Below, in pieces: positions 51,423-60,570 of a stretch of 64,000 nucleotides of DNA. Source of the DNA: Dokdonia sinensis (GTDB lineage: Bacteria; Bacteroidota; Bacteroidia; Flavobacteriales; Flavobacteriaceae); assembly GCF_003688895.1 (NCBI RefSeq), contig NZ_REFV01000015.1, positions 21,664-85,663 of the forward strand, given 5' to 3'. The notes under the pieces were generated by a model, which searched no databases, was not told where the DNA came from, and saw only the letters and a program-made list of their open reading frames with translations. Numbering within the stretch: position 1 is the stretch's first letter; every line of letters starts with the position of its first letter. The translations under genes and the position numbers were made by a program.

Positions 51423-52715
51423 ATGAGTACACAAAAATTAGCAACCAAAGCGTTGCACGCAGGACACGATTATGCAGCAAACGGAGGAACCCGAGCGGTG
51501 CCTATTTACCAGAGTACGGCCTACGTCTTTAAAGATGCAGACCACGCTGCAAACCTTTTTAACCTGTCTGAGCCAGGCTTTATTTACACCCGTCTCAACA
51601 ACCCGACAAATGACGTTTTGGAAAAGCGCCTCACCGAAATCGAGGGCGGTCTTGCAGCAGTCGTTACCGCTTCGGGAACAGCGGCTATTAACACCGCGCT
51701 GCTCACCTTATTAAAGTCTGGCGACCATATCGTGGCATCCAGTAGTTTGTATGGTGGGACATATAATTTACTAAGTGTGACGCTTCCACGTTTCGGCATT
51801 ACGACCACATTTGTAGATCCGTCGGATCCAGAAAATTTTCAGAAGGCCGCACAGGAAAACACGCGAGCTTTCTTTGCAGAGTCACTCGGTAATCCTAAGT
51901 TGGATGTACTGGATTTAAAAGGTATTTCCGCTTTCGCGAAAGCGCACAAAGTCCCATTAATAGTAGACAACACAGTAGCAACCCCAGCATTATTAAACCC
52001 AATCGAGCACGGCGCAGATATCGTTATCCACTCACTTACCAAATACATAAACGGTAACGGAACCGCCTTAGGTGGTGTCATCATAGATGCAGGAAAGTTT
52101 GATTGGAGTAACGGCAAATTTCCAGAATTTACAGAGCCATCTGCCGGATACCACGGACTTGTGTATTGGGACGTAATTAAAGAAGCATCATTCATCGCCA
52201 AAGTAAGAATTGAAGGCCTGCGCGACCACGGGGCAGCGTTGAGTCCGTTTAATGCATTCCAAATTTTACAAGGACTAGAAACGCTAGATATCAGAGTGAA
52301 GAAACATTCTGAAAATGCACTTGCGCTTGCAAAATGGTTACAAACCCGCAACGAAGTGGCGTGGGTAAACTACCCAGGATTAGAGACCAGCGAGTACAAC
52401 GACCTTGCAAAACAATATTTGCCAAAGGGTCAGAGCGGTATCGTAACCTTCGGAGTAAAAGGAGGTTTTGAAAGTGCAAAAACCATTGCAAACGAGACTA
52501 ATTTATTCTCGCTACTTGCAAATATAGGAGACAGCAAGTCCCTCATCATCCACCCAGCTAGTACCACGCACCAACAATTAAATGTGGAGGAGCAAGCAAG
52601 TACAGGCGTAACCGCAGACTTGATACGCCTGAGTGTAGGTCTTGAGGATATTGAGGATTTGAAAGAAGATTTGGTAGAAGCTTTTGCCAAGGTGGATAAG
52701 AGTGTATTAGTGTAA
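51423..52715 (+). CDS. metY: O-acetylhomoserine aminocarboxypropyltransferase / sulfhydrylase
   Basis: A 430-residue PLP enzyme that makes homocysteine from O-acetylhomoserine and sulfide. The PLP-lysine is Lys207 in VIHSLTKYINGNGTALGG. ALHAGHDYAANGGTRAVPIYQSTAY at the start and IIHPASTTHQQL near the end are typical of MetY. The start is the ATG at 51423; an in-frame ATG at 51321 is rejected, as it opens in a repeat (CCTGAGCGTAGTCGAAGG). A palindrome gives AFAKA just before the PLP region. First gene after the SAM riboswitch. Confidence 0.93.
   Translation: MSTQKLATKALHAGHDYAANGGTRAVPIYQSTAYVFKDADHAANLFNLSEPGFIYTRLNNPTNDVLEKRLTEIEGGLAAVVTASGTAAINTALLTLLKSGDHIVASSSLYGGTYNLLSVTLPRFGITTTFVDPSDPENFQKAAQENTRAFFAESLGNPKLDVLDLKGISAFAKAHKVPLIVDNTVATPALLNPIEHGADIVIHSLTKYINGNGTALGGVIIDAGKFDWSNGKFPEFTEPSAGYHGLVYWDVIKEASFIAKVRIEGLRDHGAALSPFNAFQILQGLETLDIRVKKHSENALALAKWLQTRNEVAWVNYPGLETSEYNDLAKQYLPKGQSGIVTFGVKGGFESAKTIANETNLFSLLANIGDSKSLIIHPASTTHQQLNVEEQASTGVTADLIRLSVGLEDIEDLKEDLVEAFAKVDKSVLV
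51930..51943. repeat. Iterated palindrome inside metY
   Basis: Exact core, read as AFAKA in GISAFAKAHKVPL. Confidence 0.9.
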
Positions 52716-52718
52716 TGT

Positions 52719-52873
52719 CGGAGGTTTCGATACATCCCGACTTTACGTCGGGACACTCAACCACCTTAGGTTTTTCAATTATTTCAAATTGTCGAAAAAA
52801 AGTACTCATAAAGGTGGTTGAGTGATTTTTAAGGGCGCAGAGCGCGCCCTTAAAAATAGTATCGAAACCTCCG
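52719..52873. repeat. Composite REP/BIME-like element, copy 1 (metY-metX gap)
   Basis: Outer ends CGGAGGTTTCGATAC and GTATCGAAACCTCCG; inner ends CACTCAACCACCTT (52754) and AAGGTGGTTGAGTG (52811). Each arm also holds its own hairpin (TCCCGAC...GTCGGGA; TTTTTAAGGGCGC...GCGCCCTTAAAAA). Confidence 0.92.
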
Positions 52874-52883
52874 AATTAAAACG

Positions 52884-52920
52884 CACAAATCTCAAGTCTA
52901 AAATCTAAAATCTCAAATCT
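52884..52920. repeat. Heptamer tandem repeat (CTAAAAT/CTCAAAT) before metX
   Basis: A seven-base period (CTCAAGT CTAAAAT CTAAAAT CTCAAAT) runs directly into the TTG start codon of metX. Confidence 0.75.
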
Positions 52921-53897
52921 TGTTACAAACCCACCACATAAAAAACTTCCAAACCCACACGGGTTACACCTGTCACTTAAACTTGACGTATCAACTTTTT
53001 GGTCAAGTGCTGGGTACAGCACCTGTGGTTTTGGTAAATCACGCGCTTACGGGTAACTCTGCGGTTACGGGAGATAACGGCTGGTGGAGTGATTTGATAG
53101 GCAAAGGAAAGGCTATTGATACGGATTGTTTTACGATTCTCGCCATTGATATTCCGGGTAATGGATACGATGGGAATGCGAGCAATCTCATTAGAAATTA
53201 TAAGCAATTCAATAATTCAGATATCGCTCGTACGCAGTTTGCGGTTATTCAGGAATTGAAAATTGAGAAACTGTTTGCCGTAATAGGCGGTTCGTTGGGA
53301 GGTCAGATAGCTTGGGAGCTGGCCGTACAGCAATCTAAGCTCATCGAGCATCTCATTCCCGTGGCGACCGACTGGAAGGCTACAGACTGGGTGATTGCAC
53401 AATGTCACATTCAGGATAATCTGTTGAATAATTCGCTAAGGCCTATTCCAGATGCGCGCAGGCACGCGATGACTTTTTATCGCACGCCGGCCTCATTTAA
53501 ACAAAAGTTTGAACGGTCTAAAAAGGATGACACCTTATACAATGTGCAATCGTGGCTCAATCATCACGGCAACAGACTAGAAGAACGTTTTTCTTTATCC
53601 TCGTATAAACTAATGAACCACTTATTATTAAGTGCAGATATTACTGCTGGAGTGACCACATTTAATGAGGTTGTGCGCAATATTACAGCACAAATTCATC
53701 TGGTGTCCATAGATACCGACGGCCTTTTTCTGGCAGATGAAATTTATGAAGCGCATCTCGAATTACAGAAACTAAAAAAGAATTCAACCTACCACGAGAT
53801 TACCAGTATTCACGGTCACGACGCCTTTTTGATTGAGTATGAACAGCTCGAGAAAATTGTCGCACCCATTTTTCAAAAACAATTATGTCACAAATAA
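52920..53897 (+). CDS. metX: Homoserine O-acetyltransferase
   Basis: An alpha/beta-hydrolase-fold enzyme of 325 residues that transfers acetyl from acetyl-CoA to homoserine. The nucleophile is Ser125 in VIGGSLGGQIAWE. VLVNHALTGNSAV and DNGWWSDLIGKGKAIDT are MetX marks, and IHGHDAFLIEYE holds the catalytic His and a nearby acid. The only plausible start is TTG at 52920, which lies at the end of a heptamer repeat. Its end overlaps the hom gene by 13 bases. Confidence 0.88.
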   Translation: MLQTHHIKNFQTHTGYTCHLNLTYQLFGQVLGTAPVVLVNHALTGNSAVTGDNGWWSDLIGKGKAIDTDCFTILAIDIPGNGYDGNASNLIRNYKQFNNSDIARTQFAVIQELKIEKLFAVIGGSLGGQIAWELAVQQSKLIEHLIPVATDWKATDWVIAQCHIQDNLLNNSLRPIPDARRHAMTFYRTPASFKQKFERSKKDDTLYNVQSWLNHHGNRLEERFSLSSYKLMNHLLLSADITAGVTTFNEVVRNITAQIHLVSIDTDGLFLADEIYEAHLELQKLKKNSTYHEITSIHGHDAFLIEYEQLEKIVAPIFQKQLCHK

Positions 53898-55024
53898 ACA
53901 TCGCCATTTTTGGCATCGGTAATGTGGGGAGCACCCTCATAAAACAAATCGCCGATTATAACAAAAAGTCTAAAACGCAAAACCTTAACGTGTTTTGCAT
54001 CGCAAATTCAACCCTAGCCCTTTTTCAAGAAAACGCCACCGAAGGCTGGAGCGCAAACTTTGAGTCACAAGCGTATCCCTATAGTCTGGATGATGTGTAC
54101 GCTTTTGCGAAAAAAATAAGAGGGCAATCTAGAAGTAAAGAATTTAATGATTTTAATACAGATGCAGAGCCACCCTCTCCTCCTAGGAGAGGGGCTGGGG
54201 GTGAGGTTTTTCTCGCCGTAGACGTAACAGCAAGCCCAGAATTTGTAGAAAATTACATCCCGCTCATTGAAAACGGTTTCCACATCGTAACGGCAAATAA
54301 AATCGCAAATACGCTTTCTTTTGAATTTTATCAAGAGTTGAGAGTTGCGTTAGAACTCAATAACAAGAAATTCTTATACGAAACCAATGTAGGTGCAGGA
54401 TTACCCATTATAGAGACTATCAAAAACCTGCACAACAGCGGGGAAGAAATACACAAAATACGAGGCGTATTTTCAGGTTCTTTGAGCTATTTGTTCAATA
54501 CGTTTTCGGTAGAAGAAAAAAGCTTTTCAGAAATCCTACTAGAAGCAGATGCCCTAGGCCTCACAGAACCAGATGCGCGCGAAGACCTCTCAGGTAAAGA
54601 CGTCGCGCGCAAGCTGTTGATATTAGGAAGAGAAGTAGGTCTTACAAAAGAATTTACAGATGTAAAAGTCCAGTCCTTAGTGCCCAAAGAATTGAACGGA
54701 CAAACCACGCTCCCACAATTTCGCGAAAGCGTAAAAACCCTAGACGCCATTTTCGCAGAAAATAAGTCTAAACTGGGCGCAGATGAAGTCCTCCGCCACG
54801 TAGGCGAACTCGATCTAAAAACGCAAAAATTAGAGGTAAAACTCGTACAAGAATCAAAAACCACCGCCCTAGGCCAGACCCAAGGCGCCGATGCCGTTTT
54901 TGAAATTTACACAGAATCTTACGGCGATCAGCCCCTAGTCATTCAAGGCGCTGGAGCGGGCAAAGCGGTAACTGCAAGAGGAGTTTTGGGAGATATTTTA
55001 AAGGTAGCGCAGTCGGTAAATTGA
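53885..55024 (+). CDS. hom: Homoserine dehydrogenase
   Basis: A 379-residue NAD(P)-dependent enzyme that reduces aspartate semialdehyde to homoserine. It has the Rossmann motif GIGNVGSTLI, then VTANK, NVGAGLPIIETIKNL and GVFSGSLSYLFNTF (the active-site region). It resembles the dehydrogenase half of ThrA, without an aspartokinase part. Residues about 96-108 (PPSPPRRGAGGEV) are encoded by a CTCTCCT...AGGAGAGGGGCTGGGGGTGAGG repeat inserted in frame; the same repeat lies free at 56421-56458. A degenerate palindrome (AATTTCGCGAAAGCGT at 54718) gives RES. Confidence 0.9.
   Translation: MSQINIAIFGIGNVGSTLIKQIADYNKKSKTQNLNVFCIANSTLALFQENATEGWSANFESQAYPYSLDDVYAFAKKIRGQSRSKEFNDFNTDAEPPSPPRRGAGGEVFLAVDVTASPEFVENYIPLIENGFHIVTANKIANTLSFEFYQELRVALELNNKKFLYETNVGAGLPIIETIKNLHNSGEEIHKIRGVFSGSLSYLFNTFSVEEKSFSEILLEADALGLTEPDAREDLSGKDVARKLLILGREVGLTKEFTDVKVQSLVPKELNGQTTLPQFRESVKTLDAIFAENKSKLGADEVLRHVGELDLKTQKLEVKLVQESKTTALGQTQGADAVFEIYTESYGDQPLVIQGAGAGKAVTARGVLGDILKVAQSVN
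54172..54209. repeat. CTCTCC...GGAGAGGGGCTGGGGGTGAGG repeat inside hom
   Basis: Nearly the same sequence as the intergenic copy at 56421-56458, but one base longer, which keeps the hom frame. Confidence 0.92.
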
Positions 55025-55032
55025 GATGGAGT

Positions 55033-55198
55033 CGGAGGTTTCGATACAATTTTTCATATCGCCTCTGGCGATATGAAAAATCACTCAACCACCTTAGATT
55101 CCTAATTTAATATTTTGAATGACCTCACAGTCTGAGGTGGTTGAGTGGTTCTTTTGAAATGCGATGAGCATTTTAAAAGAATTGTATCGAAACCTCCG
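55033..55198. repeat. Composite REP/BIME-like element, copy 2 (hom-metZ gap)
   Basis: Same outer and inner ends as copy 1. The arm hairpins differ (ATTTTTCATATCGCC...GGCGATATGAAAAAT; TTCTTTTGAAATGC...GCATTTTAAAAGAA), yet each keeps self-complementarity. Confidence 0.93.
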
Positions 55199-55240
55199 AA
55201 TTGAAAATAATAAAACAACACAATAGCGTAAAATAAGTAA

Positions 55241-56407
55241 ATGAATCACCCCGAAACCCAAGCCATCCGCACCCAAACCCAGCGTTCTGCCCACCAAGAG
55301 CACTCGGCGCCGGTGTACCTCACGTCTAGCTTCGTCTTTGATGATGCAGAGGAGATGCGCGCCAGTTTTGCAGAGGAGAAACAGCGTAATATTTACAGCC
55401 GGTATACAAACCCCAATTGCGCAGAGCTGGTTGAAAAAATGTGTTTACTAGAAGGTGCACAGGCAGGAACGACTTTTGCAACGGGAATGAGTGCCATTTT
55501 CAGCACCTTTGCTTCTTTGTTAGATAATGGCGACCACGTACTTTCGGCGAGGGCGATTTTTGGGAATACGCATACGCTTTTTACCAATTTTTTCCCGAAG
55601 TGGAATATCTCTCACAGCTATTTTGACGTTACAAAACCTGAGGAAATAGAAGATTTTATCACCCCCAAAACAAAAATCCTCTACGTAGAAAGCCCGACTA
55701 ATCCTGCTACAGATATTGCCGATTTAGAGTTGCTGGGTGCCCTTTCGCGAAAGCATAATCTCATATTCATTGTAGATAATTGTTTTGCAACCCCATATTT
55801 ACAGCAACCCATAAAATTTGGCGCCGATTTGGTCATACATTCGGCAACCAAATTGTTGGACGGTCAAGGTCGCGTGATGGGTGGTATCACGGTGGGAAAT
55901 GAGGAATTGATAGACCAAATATATCGATTTGCCAGAGTAACCGGGCCTGCGCTATCGCCGTACAATGCGTGGACGATTTCTAAGAGCCTTGAGACTTTAG
56001 CAGTAAGAGTAGACCGCCATTGCGAAAATGCTAAAAATCTCGCTCTAGTCCTTGAATATCACCCTAAAATTTTAAAAGTTCGCTATCCCTTTTTATCTTC
56101 CCATCCGCAATATGAGCTGGCTAGAAAACAAATGTCTCAAGGCGGAAATATCGTGACTATCGAGATAAAAGGAGGTCTAGAAAGCGGCCGCAATTTTTTG
56201 AACGCCATCCAGATGTGTAGCCTCACCGCAAACCTGGGCGATACCAGAACCATCGTGAGCCACCCGGCCAGTACCACCCACGGAAAACTCACCGCTCAAG
56301 AACGTGCGGAAGTAGGTATTTCTGACGGGTTAATTCGGATTTCGATAGGCCTAGAGCATATAGAGGACATCAAAAACGACATAATCCAAGCCTTAAATAA
56401 AACATAG
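55241..56407 (+). CDS. metZ: O-succinylhomoserine sulfhydrylase / cystathionine gamma-synthase-like PLP enzyme
   Basis: A 388-residue PLP enzyme of the Cys/Met metabolism family. The PLP-lysine is Lys204 in VIHSATKLLDGQGRVMGG. TQTQRSAHQEHSAPVYLTSS at the start and SHPASTTHGKLTAQERAEVGI at the end fit MetZ-type sulfhydrylases more than MetY, which is encoded separately at 51423. Having both gives two possible routes from acylated homoserine to homocysteine. A palindrome variant (CCCTTTCGCGAAAGCA) gives ALSRK. Confidence 0.88.
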   Translation: MNHPETQAIRTQTQRSAHQEHSAPVYLTSSFVFDDAEEMRASFAEEKQRNIYSRYTNPNCAELVEKMCLLEGAQAGTTFATGMSAIFSTFASLLDNGDHVLSARAIFGNTHTLFTNFFPKWNISHSYFDVTKPEEIEDFITPKTKILYVESPTNPATDIADLELLGALSRKHNLIFIVDNCFATPYLQQPIKFGADLVIHSATKLLDGQGRVMGGITVGNEELIDQIYRFARVTGPALSPYNAWTISKSLETLAVRVDRHCENAKNLALVLEYHPKILKVRYPFLSSHPQYELARKQMSQGGNIVTIEIKGGLESGRNFLNAIQMCSLTANLGDTRTIVSHPASTTHGKLTAQERAEVGISDGLIRISIGLEHIEDIKNDIIQALNKT

Positions 56408-56420
56408 CTGATTAATGGCT

Positions 56421-56458
56421 ACCCTCTCTTTCAGGAGAGGGGCTGGGGGTGAGGTTTA
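56421..56458. repeat. CTCTC...GGAGAGGGGCTGGGGGTGAGG repeat, intergenic copy
   Basis: Free copy between metZ and metH; compare 54172-54209 inside hom. Confidence 0.92.
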
Positions 56459-56481
56459 GTCACCCCAGCCAAAACTAAATT

Positions 56482-57480
56482 ATGATAAACAAACTAAAAC
56501 AAGCCCTACAAGAAAGAATCCTCATCCTCGACGGTGCAATGGGTACGATGTTGCAGGCATATAATTTTAACGAAGAAGATTTCCGTGGCGAGCGTTTTAA
56601 GAATTTTCACTTGTCTGTAAAAGGAAATAACGATATGTTGTCACTCACCCAGCCCGAGGCGATTGCTGAGGTGCACCGTAAGTATTTTGAGGCGGGAGCA
56701 GACATTGTGGAGACAAATACTTTTTCGAGTACGACAATTGCAATGGCAGATTATGAGATGGAGGAGTATGTGTATGATTTGAATTACGCTTCCGCGAAAA
56801 TTGCCAAAGATGTCGCCACCGAGTTCACAAAAAAAGAACCCCATAAACCTAGATTTGTAGCGGGAAGTATCGGCCCGACAAACAAGACAGCAAGTATGTC
56901 GCCAGATGTAAACGACCCTGGATTTCGAGCGGTAAGTTTTGACGAATTACGCGTTGCCTATAAACAACAAGTCGAAGCTTTGATGGACGGTGGTGTGGAT
57001 ATTTTACTGGTGGAAACCGTATTTGACACGTTGAATGCAAAGGCCTGCCTTTTTGCTATTGAAGAAGTAAAAGAAGAACGCAACTCAGATCTTCCCGTGA
57101 TGGTAAGCGGTACAATAACGGATGCTTCGGGGCGAACGCTTTCTGGACAAACCGCAGAGGCGTTTTTGATTTCTATCTCACATATTCCGCTGTTGTCGGT
57201 TGGGTTTAATTGTGCGCTTGGTGCGAGCCAACTGCAACCGCATCTTGAAGCGATTGCGGGTAAAACTAGGTTTGGAATTTCTGCACATCCAAATGCGGGA
57301 TTGCCCAATGCTTTTGGAGAGTATGACGAGACGCCCGAGCAAATGGCGTCACAAATTCAAAAATACATCGATAAAAATCTTGTGAATATCATAGGCGGTT
57401 GTTGTGGCACGACGCCAGAACATATCAAAGCCATCGCTCAAATAGCCGAAGGTGTAACCCCAAGACCTATTTCCTTATAA
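56482..57480 (+). CDS. metH: Methionine synthase, homocysteine-binding part
   Basis: A 332-residue Hcy-binding (betaine-homocysteine methyltransferase-like) domain. It starts [15 protein letters not shown]. The zinc ligands are visible: Cys244 in [11 protein letters not shown] and Cys307/Cys308 in [13 protein letters not shown]. In most bacteria this domain is the N-terminus of one long MetH; here it is a separate gene whose stop codon overlaps the next start (TAATG). The two proteins must act together, so this is one half of a split methionine synthase. A degenerate palindrome is read as ASAKIAKD. Confidence 0.92.
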   Translation: MINKLKQALQERILILDGAMGTMLQAYNFNEEDFRGERFKNFHLSVKGNNDMLSLTQPEAIAEVHRKYFEAGADIVETNTFSSTTIAMADYEMEEYVYDLNYASAKIAKDVATEFTKKEPHKPRFVAGSIGPTNKTASMSPDVNDPGFRAVSFDELRVAYKQQVEALMDGGVDILLVETVFDTLNAKACLFAIEEVKEERNSDLPVMVSGTITDASGRTLSGQTAEAFLISISHIPLLSVGFNCALGASQLQPHLEAIAGKTRFGISAHPNAGLPNAFGEYDETPEQMASQIQKYIDKNLVNIIGGCCGTTPEHIKAIAQIAEGVTPRPISL

Positions 57481-60281
57481 TGAGCGATACCCCAAAATAT
57501 ATGCGCCTTTCAGGTTTAGAGCCATTAATAATTACTCCCGAGAGTAATTTTATAAACGTAGGGGAGCGCACAAATGTGGCGGGTTCGCGCAAGTTCCTAC
57601 GGCTTATCAAAGAAGAAAAATACGACGAAGCCCTAGACGTTGCCCGCGACCAAGTAGAAAACGGAGCACAAATCATCGATATTAATATGGATGATGGCTT
57701 GATAGACGGTAAGGAGGCAATGGTCAAATTCCTAAACCTTGTTATCGCAGAACCAGACATTTCCCGTGTGCCCATAATGATAGACAGTTCCAAATGGGAA
57801 ATCATTGAGGCGGGACTGCAAGTCGTACAAGGTAAATGTGTGGTAAACTCCATAAGCCTTAAAGAGGGCGAAGCTCAGTTTAAGGAGCAAGCCAAAAAAA
57901 TAAAGCGATACGGCGCGGCCGTGATTGTAATGGCCTTTGACGAAGTGGGTCAGGCAGATACCTACGACCGCAGAATCGAAATTGCCGAGCGCAGTTATAA
58001 CATTCTAGTTAACGAAGTGAACTTCCCGCCAGAGGACATCATTTTCGATTTAAATATCTTCCCTGTCGCCACGGGAATGGATGAGCATAAATTAAATGCG
58101 ATTGATTTTATAGAAGGTACGCGATGGGTGCGAGAAAATCTACCGCATTGCAGTGTGAGTGGTGGTGTGAGTAATGTTTCTTTCAGCTTCCGCGGAAATA
58201 ATGCCGTTCGGGAAGCGATGCACTCCGTATTTCTGTATCACGCGATTAAAGCAGGAATGAACATCGGTATCGTAAATCCTGCTATGCTCGAAGTATATGA
58301 TGATATTCCAAAGGATTTATTAGAGCGGGTAGAAGACGTCATCTTGAACAGAAGAGAGGACGCAACAGAACGCCTATTGGATTTTGCAGAGTCCGTAGGT
58401 CAAAAAGAAACTACTGAAAAAGTCACCGAAGCCTGGCGAGAAGAAAATATCCAAAGCAGAATCACAAGAGCATTGGTTAAAGGCATCGATAAGTATATCA
58501 TAGAAGATGTAGAAGAAGCGCGACTATCGGTTGATGCACCTATCAAAGTGATTGAAGGTCACTTAATGACCGGAATGAATGTAGTGGGCGACCTCTTTGG
58601 GAGTGGAAAAATGTTTTTACCACAAGTGGTAAAAAGTGCACGAGTGATGAAAAAAGCGGTGGCGTATCTACTTCCTTTCATCGAAGAAGAAAAAATAAAG
58701 AATGGAACTTCTGGTGCAAGCCAAAGGGCTGGAAAGGTTTTAATGGCCACCGTTAAGGGCGACGTACACGACATCGGAAAGAACATCGTCTCGGTAGTTC
58801 TGGCGTGCAATAATTATGAAATCATCGACCTTGGGGTGATGGTGCCGCCTGAGAAAATCATAGAAACTGCAATCGCAGAAAATGTAGACATCATCGGCCT
58901 GAGCGGATTAATTACACCAAGTCTAGACGAGATGGTCTATCTCGCAAAAGAACTTCAGCGTCTCAACATAAAACTCCCAATATTAATTGGCGGGGCGACC
59001 ACGAGCAAGGCGCACACAGCCGTAAAAATTGATCCGCAATATGAGAATGCGGTGGTACACGTAAACGACGCCAGTCGAGCGGTGACAATTGTGGGTAAGT
59101 TACTTCAAAAAGAAAAAGATACCTCTTGCGAGCGAAGCGTGGCAAACTCTTCGAATAACGACTTGACCATTGAAACAGGCGAGGCATCCAAGTTTAAACA
59201 AGACTTAAAAGAAGAATATGCACGCTTTCGCGAAAGCTTTAATTCCCGCCAGCGCATCAAAGAATTTCTCACCATAGAGGAAGCGAGAGCAAATAAATTA
59301 AAGATCGGGTTCAAAGCTGAAGATATTGTCAAGCCCAACGAACTCGGCATCCAAGTCATCGAAGATTTTGATTTAAAGAAACTGGAGTCATTTATCGATT
59401 GGTCACCCTTTTTCAGAAGTTGGGACTTGCACGGGCGTTATCCAGATATTTTGACGGATGAAGTCGTAGGCACACAAGCCGCCGAACTTTTTGCAGATGC
59501 ACAAACAATGCTCAATCAAATCTTTGATGAACGTTGGCTCACCGCCAAGGCTACCTTCGGTCTCTTTGAGGCAAATTCACATGATGAAGATGACATAGAG
59601 GTTGAATTTAAAAAGGCTCCTCAGCCCGGTACGGGGGAGGTGGACAGCTTCGCTGTTCGGAGGGGGAACACGCTCTGCTTCCGCACACTAAGACAACAAT
59701 CTAGAAAAGCCACCGGCAAACCCAACATCGCCCTTTCCGACTTCATCGCTCCAAAAGAAAGCGGACTCCAAGACTATATAGGCGCCTTTTGTGTCACCAC
59801 AGGTTTTGGCACGGCTGAGAAAGCAAAGGAGTTTGAAGAAGCGCTGGATGACTATAGTTCTATTATGCTCAAGGCTTTAGCAGACAGACTAGCCGAGGCG
59901 TTTGCTGAATATTTGCACAGAGAAGTACGATTAAAACACTGGGGCTATGCCAATCAAGAGGACCTAGCTAACGCCGATTTAATCAAAGAAAAGTACCGAG
60001 GAATTCGTCCTGCTCCGGGTTATCCCGCTTGTCCAGATCATTTGGAGAAGGAAACTATTTGGGAGTTGCTTGGAGTGAAAGATTCTATTGGGGTTGAGCT
60101 CACCGAGAGTTTGGCGATGTGGCCAGCGGCATCGGTGAGTGGGTATTATTTTGCTCACCCCGAAGCGCGGTATTTTGGGTTGGGAAAAATAAAGGAAGAC
60201 CAGGTTAAGGATTATGCAGATAGAAAAGGTATCGCTTTCGCGAAAGCGGAAAAATGGCTAACGCCTAATATCGCGGATTGA
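57480..60281 (+). CDS. metH: Methionine synthase, folate-, cobalamin- and activation-domain part
   Basis: About 933 residues. In order: pterin/methyl-folate domain ([55 protein letters not shown]), cobalamin domain with the lower-ligand motif [10 protein letters not shown] (His430), then the activation domain ([39 protein letters not shown]). The start is the ATG at 57480, overlapping the first part. Residues about 715-735 come from a repeat ([19 protein letters not shown]) at the junction of cobalamin and activation domains. Two palindrome copies are inside, one RFRES and one AFAKA. Confidence 0.93.
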   Translation: MSDTPKYMRLSGLEPLIITPESNFINVGERTNVAGSRKFLRLIKEEKYDEALDVARDQVENGAQIIDINMDDGLIDGKEAMVKFLNLVIAEPDISRVPIMIDSSKWEIIEAGLQVVQGKCVVNSISLKEGEAQFKEQAKKIKRYGAAVIVMAFDEVGQADTYDRRIEIAERSYNILVNEVNFPPEDIIFDLNIFPVATGMDEHKLNAIDFIEGTRWVRENLPHCSVSGGVSNVSFSFRGNNAVREAMHSVFLYHAIKAGMNIGIVNPAMLEVYDDIPKDLLERVEDVILNRREDATERLLDFAESVGQKETTEKVTEAWREENIQSRITRALVKGIDKYIIEDVEEARLSVDAPIKVIEGHLMTGMNVVGDLFGSGKMFLPQVVKSARVMKKAVAYLLPFIEEEKIKNGTSGASQRAGKVLMATVKGDVHDIGKNIVSVVLACNNYEIIDLGVMVPPEKIIETAIAENVDIIGLSGLITPSLDEMVYLAKELQRLNIKLPILIGGATTSKAHTAVKIDPQYENAVVHVNDASRAVTIVGKLLQKEKDTSCERSVANSSNNDLTIETGEASKFKQDLKEEYARFRESFNSRQRIKEFLTIEEARANKLKIGFKAEDIVKPNELGIQVIEDFDLKKLESFIDWSPFFRSWDLHGRYPDILTDEVVGTQAAELFADAQTMLNQIFDERWLTAKATFGLFEANSHDEDDIEVEFKKAPQPGTGEVDSFAVRRGNTLCFRTLRQQSRKATGKPNIALSDFIAPKESGLQDYIGAFCVTTGFGTAEKAKEFEEALDDYSSIMLKALADRLAEAFAEYLHREVRLKHWGYANQEDLANADLIKEKYRGIRPAPGYPACPDHLEKETIWELLGVKDSIGVELTESLAMWPAASVSGYYFAHPEARYFGLGKIKEDQVKDYADRKGIAFAKAEKWLTPNIAD
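59224..59237. repeat. Iterated palindrome inside metH (linker)
   Basis: Exact core, read as RFRES in [12 protein letters not shown], before the activation domain. Confidence 0.9.
59622..59688. repeat. GGAGGTGGACAGCTTCGCTGTTCGGAGGGGG-type repeat inside metH
   Basis: It has the same layout as the 14100-14130 part of the MITE-like element (AGGTGGCAAAGCTTCGC on the reverse strand there): a hairpin ACAGC-TTCG-CTGT between GGAGGTGG and CGGAGGGGG. It stays in frame. Confidence 0.7.
60234..60247. repeat. Iterated palindrome at the 3' end of metH
   Basis: Exact core, read as AFAKA about 12 residues before the stop codon. Confidence 0.9.
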
Positions 60282-60296
60282 TGAGTCGGCGATTGT

Positions 60297-60461
60297 CGGA
60301 GGTTTCGATACAATTTTTCACAACGCTTCCTGCGTTTTGAAAAACCACTCAACCACCTTTGATTGTTAGATTAATTTAAAAATATAAAGACTGAAGTGAG
60401 GTGGTTGAGTGGTTTTTATGTCTGCCGATAGGCGAACATAAAAATTGTATCGAAACCTCCG
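60297..60461. repeat. Composite REP/BIME-like element, copy 3 (metH-metF gap)
   Basis: Same conserved outer and inner ends as copies 1 and 2, again with different but self-complementary arm hairpins. Confidence 0.93.
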
Positions 60462-60487
60462 AAATGGAACTAATAAAAAGAATTGCG

Positions 60488-60566
60488 AAAGCAGGATGAG
60501 ATTTCCTCCCCTGCCTGCCGGCAGGCAGATTTGCAGAAATGACAAAAATCCCGCCTTGCGGGCAGT
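60488..60566. repeat. Nested hairpin repeat GATGAGATTT...CTGCCTGCCGGCAGGCAG...AAATGAC
   Basis: The perfect palindrome CTGCCTGCCGGCAGGCAG (60512-60529) lies inside the GATGAGATTTCC...AAATGAC repeat type. CCCGCCTTGCGGGC follows close to the metF start. Confidence 0.75.
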
Positions 60567-60570
60567 ATTT

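Noticed and set aside
51839..52351. 170-residue antisense frame in metY
   Set aside because: Opposite a strongly conserved PLP enzyme; its Ser/Ala/Pro-rich composition is that of a reverse-frame shadow.
60445..60570. N-terminal extension of MetF from an upstream ATG
   Set aside because: It would translate the end of the BIME and the CTGCC palindrome (PPLPAGRQICRND); the family begins at 60571.
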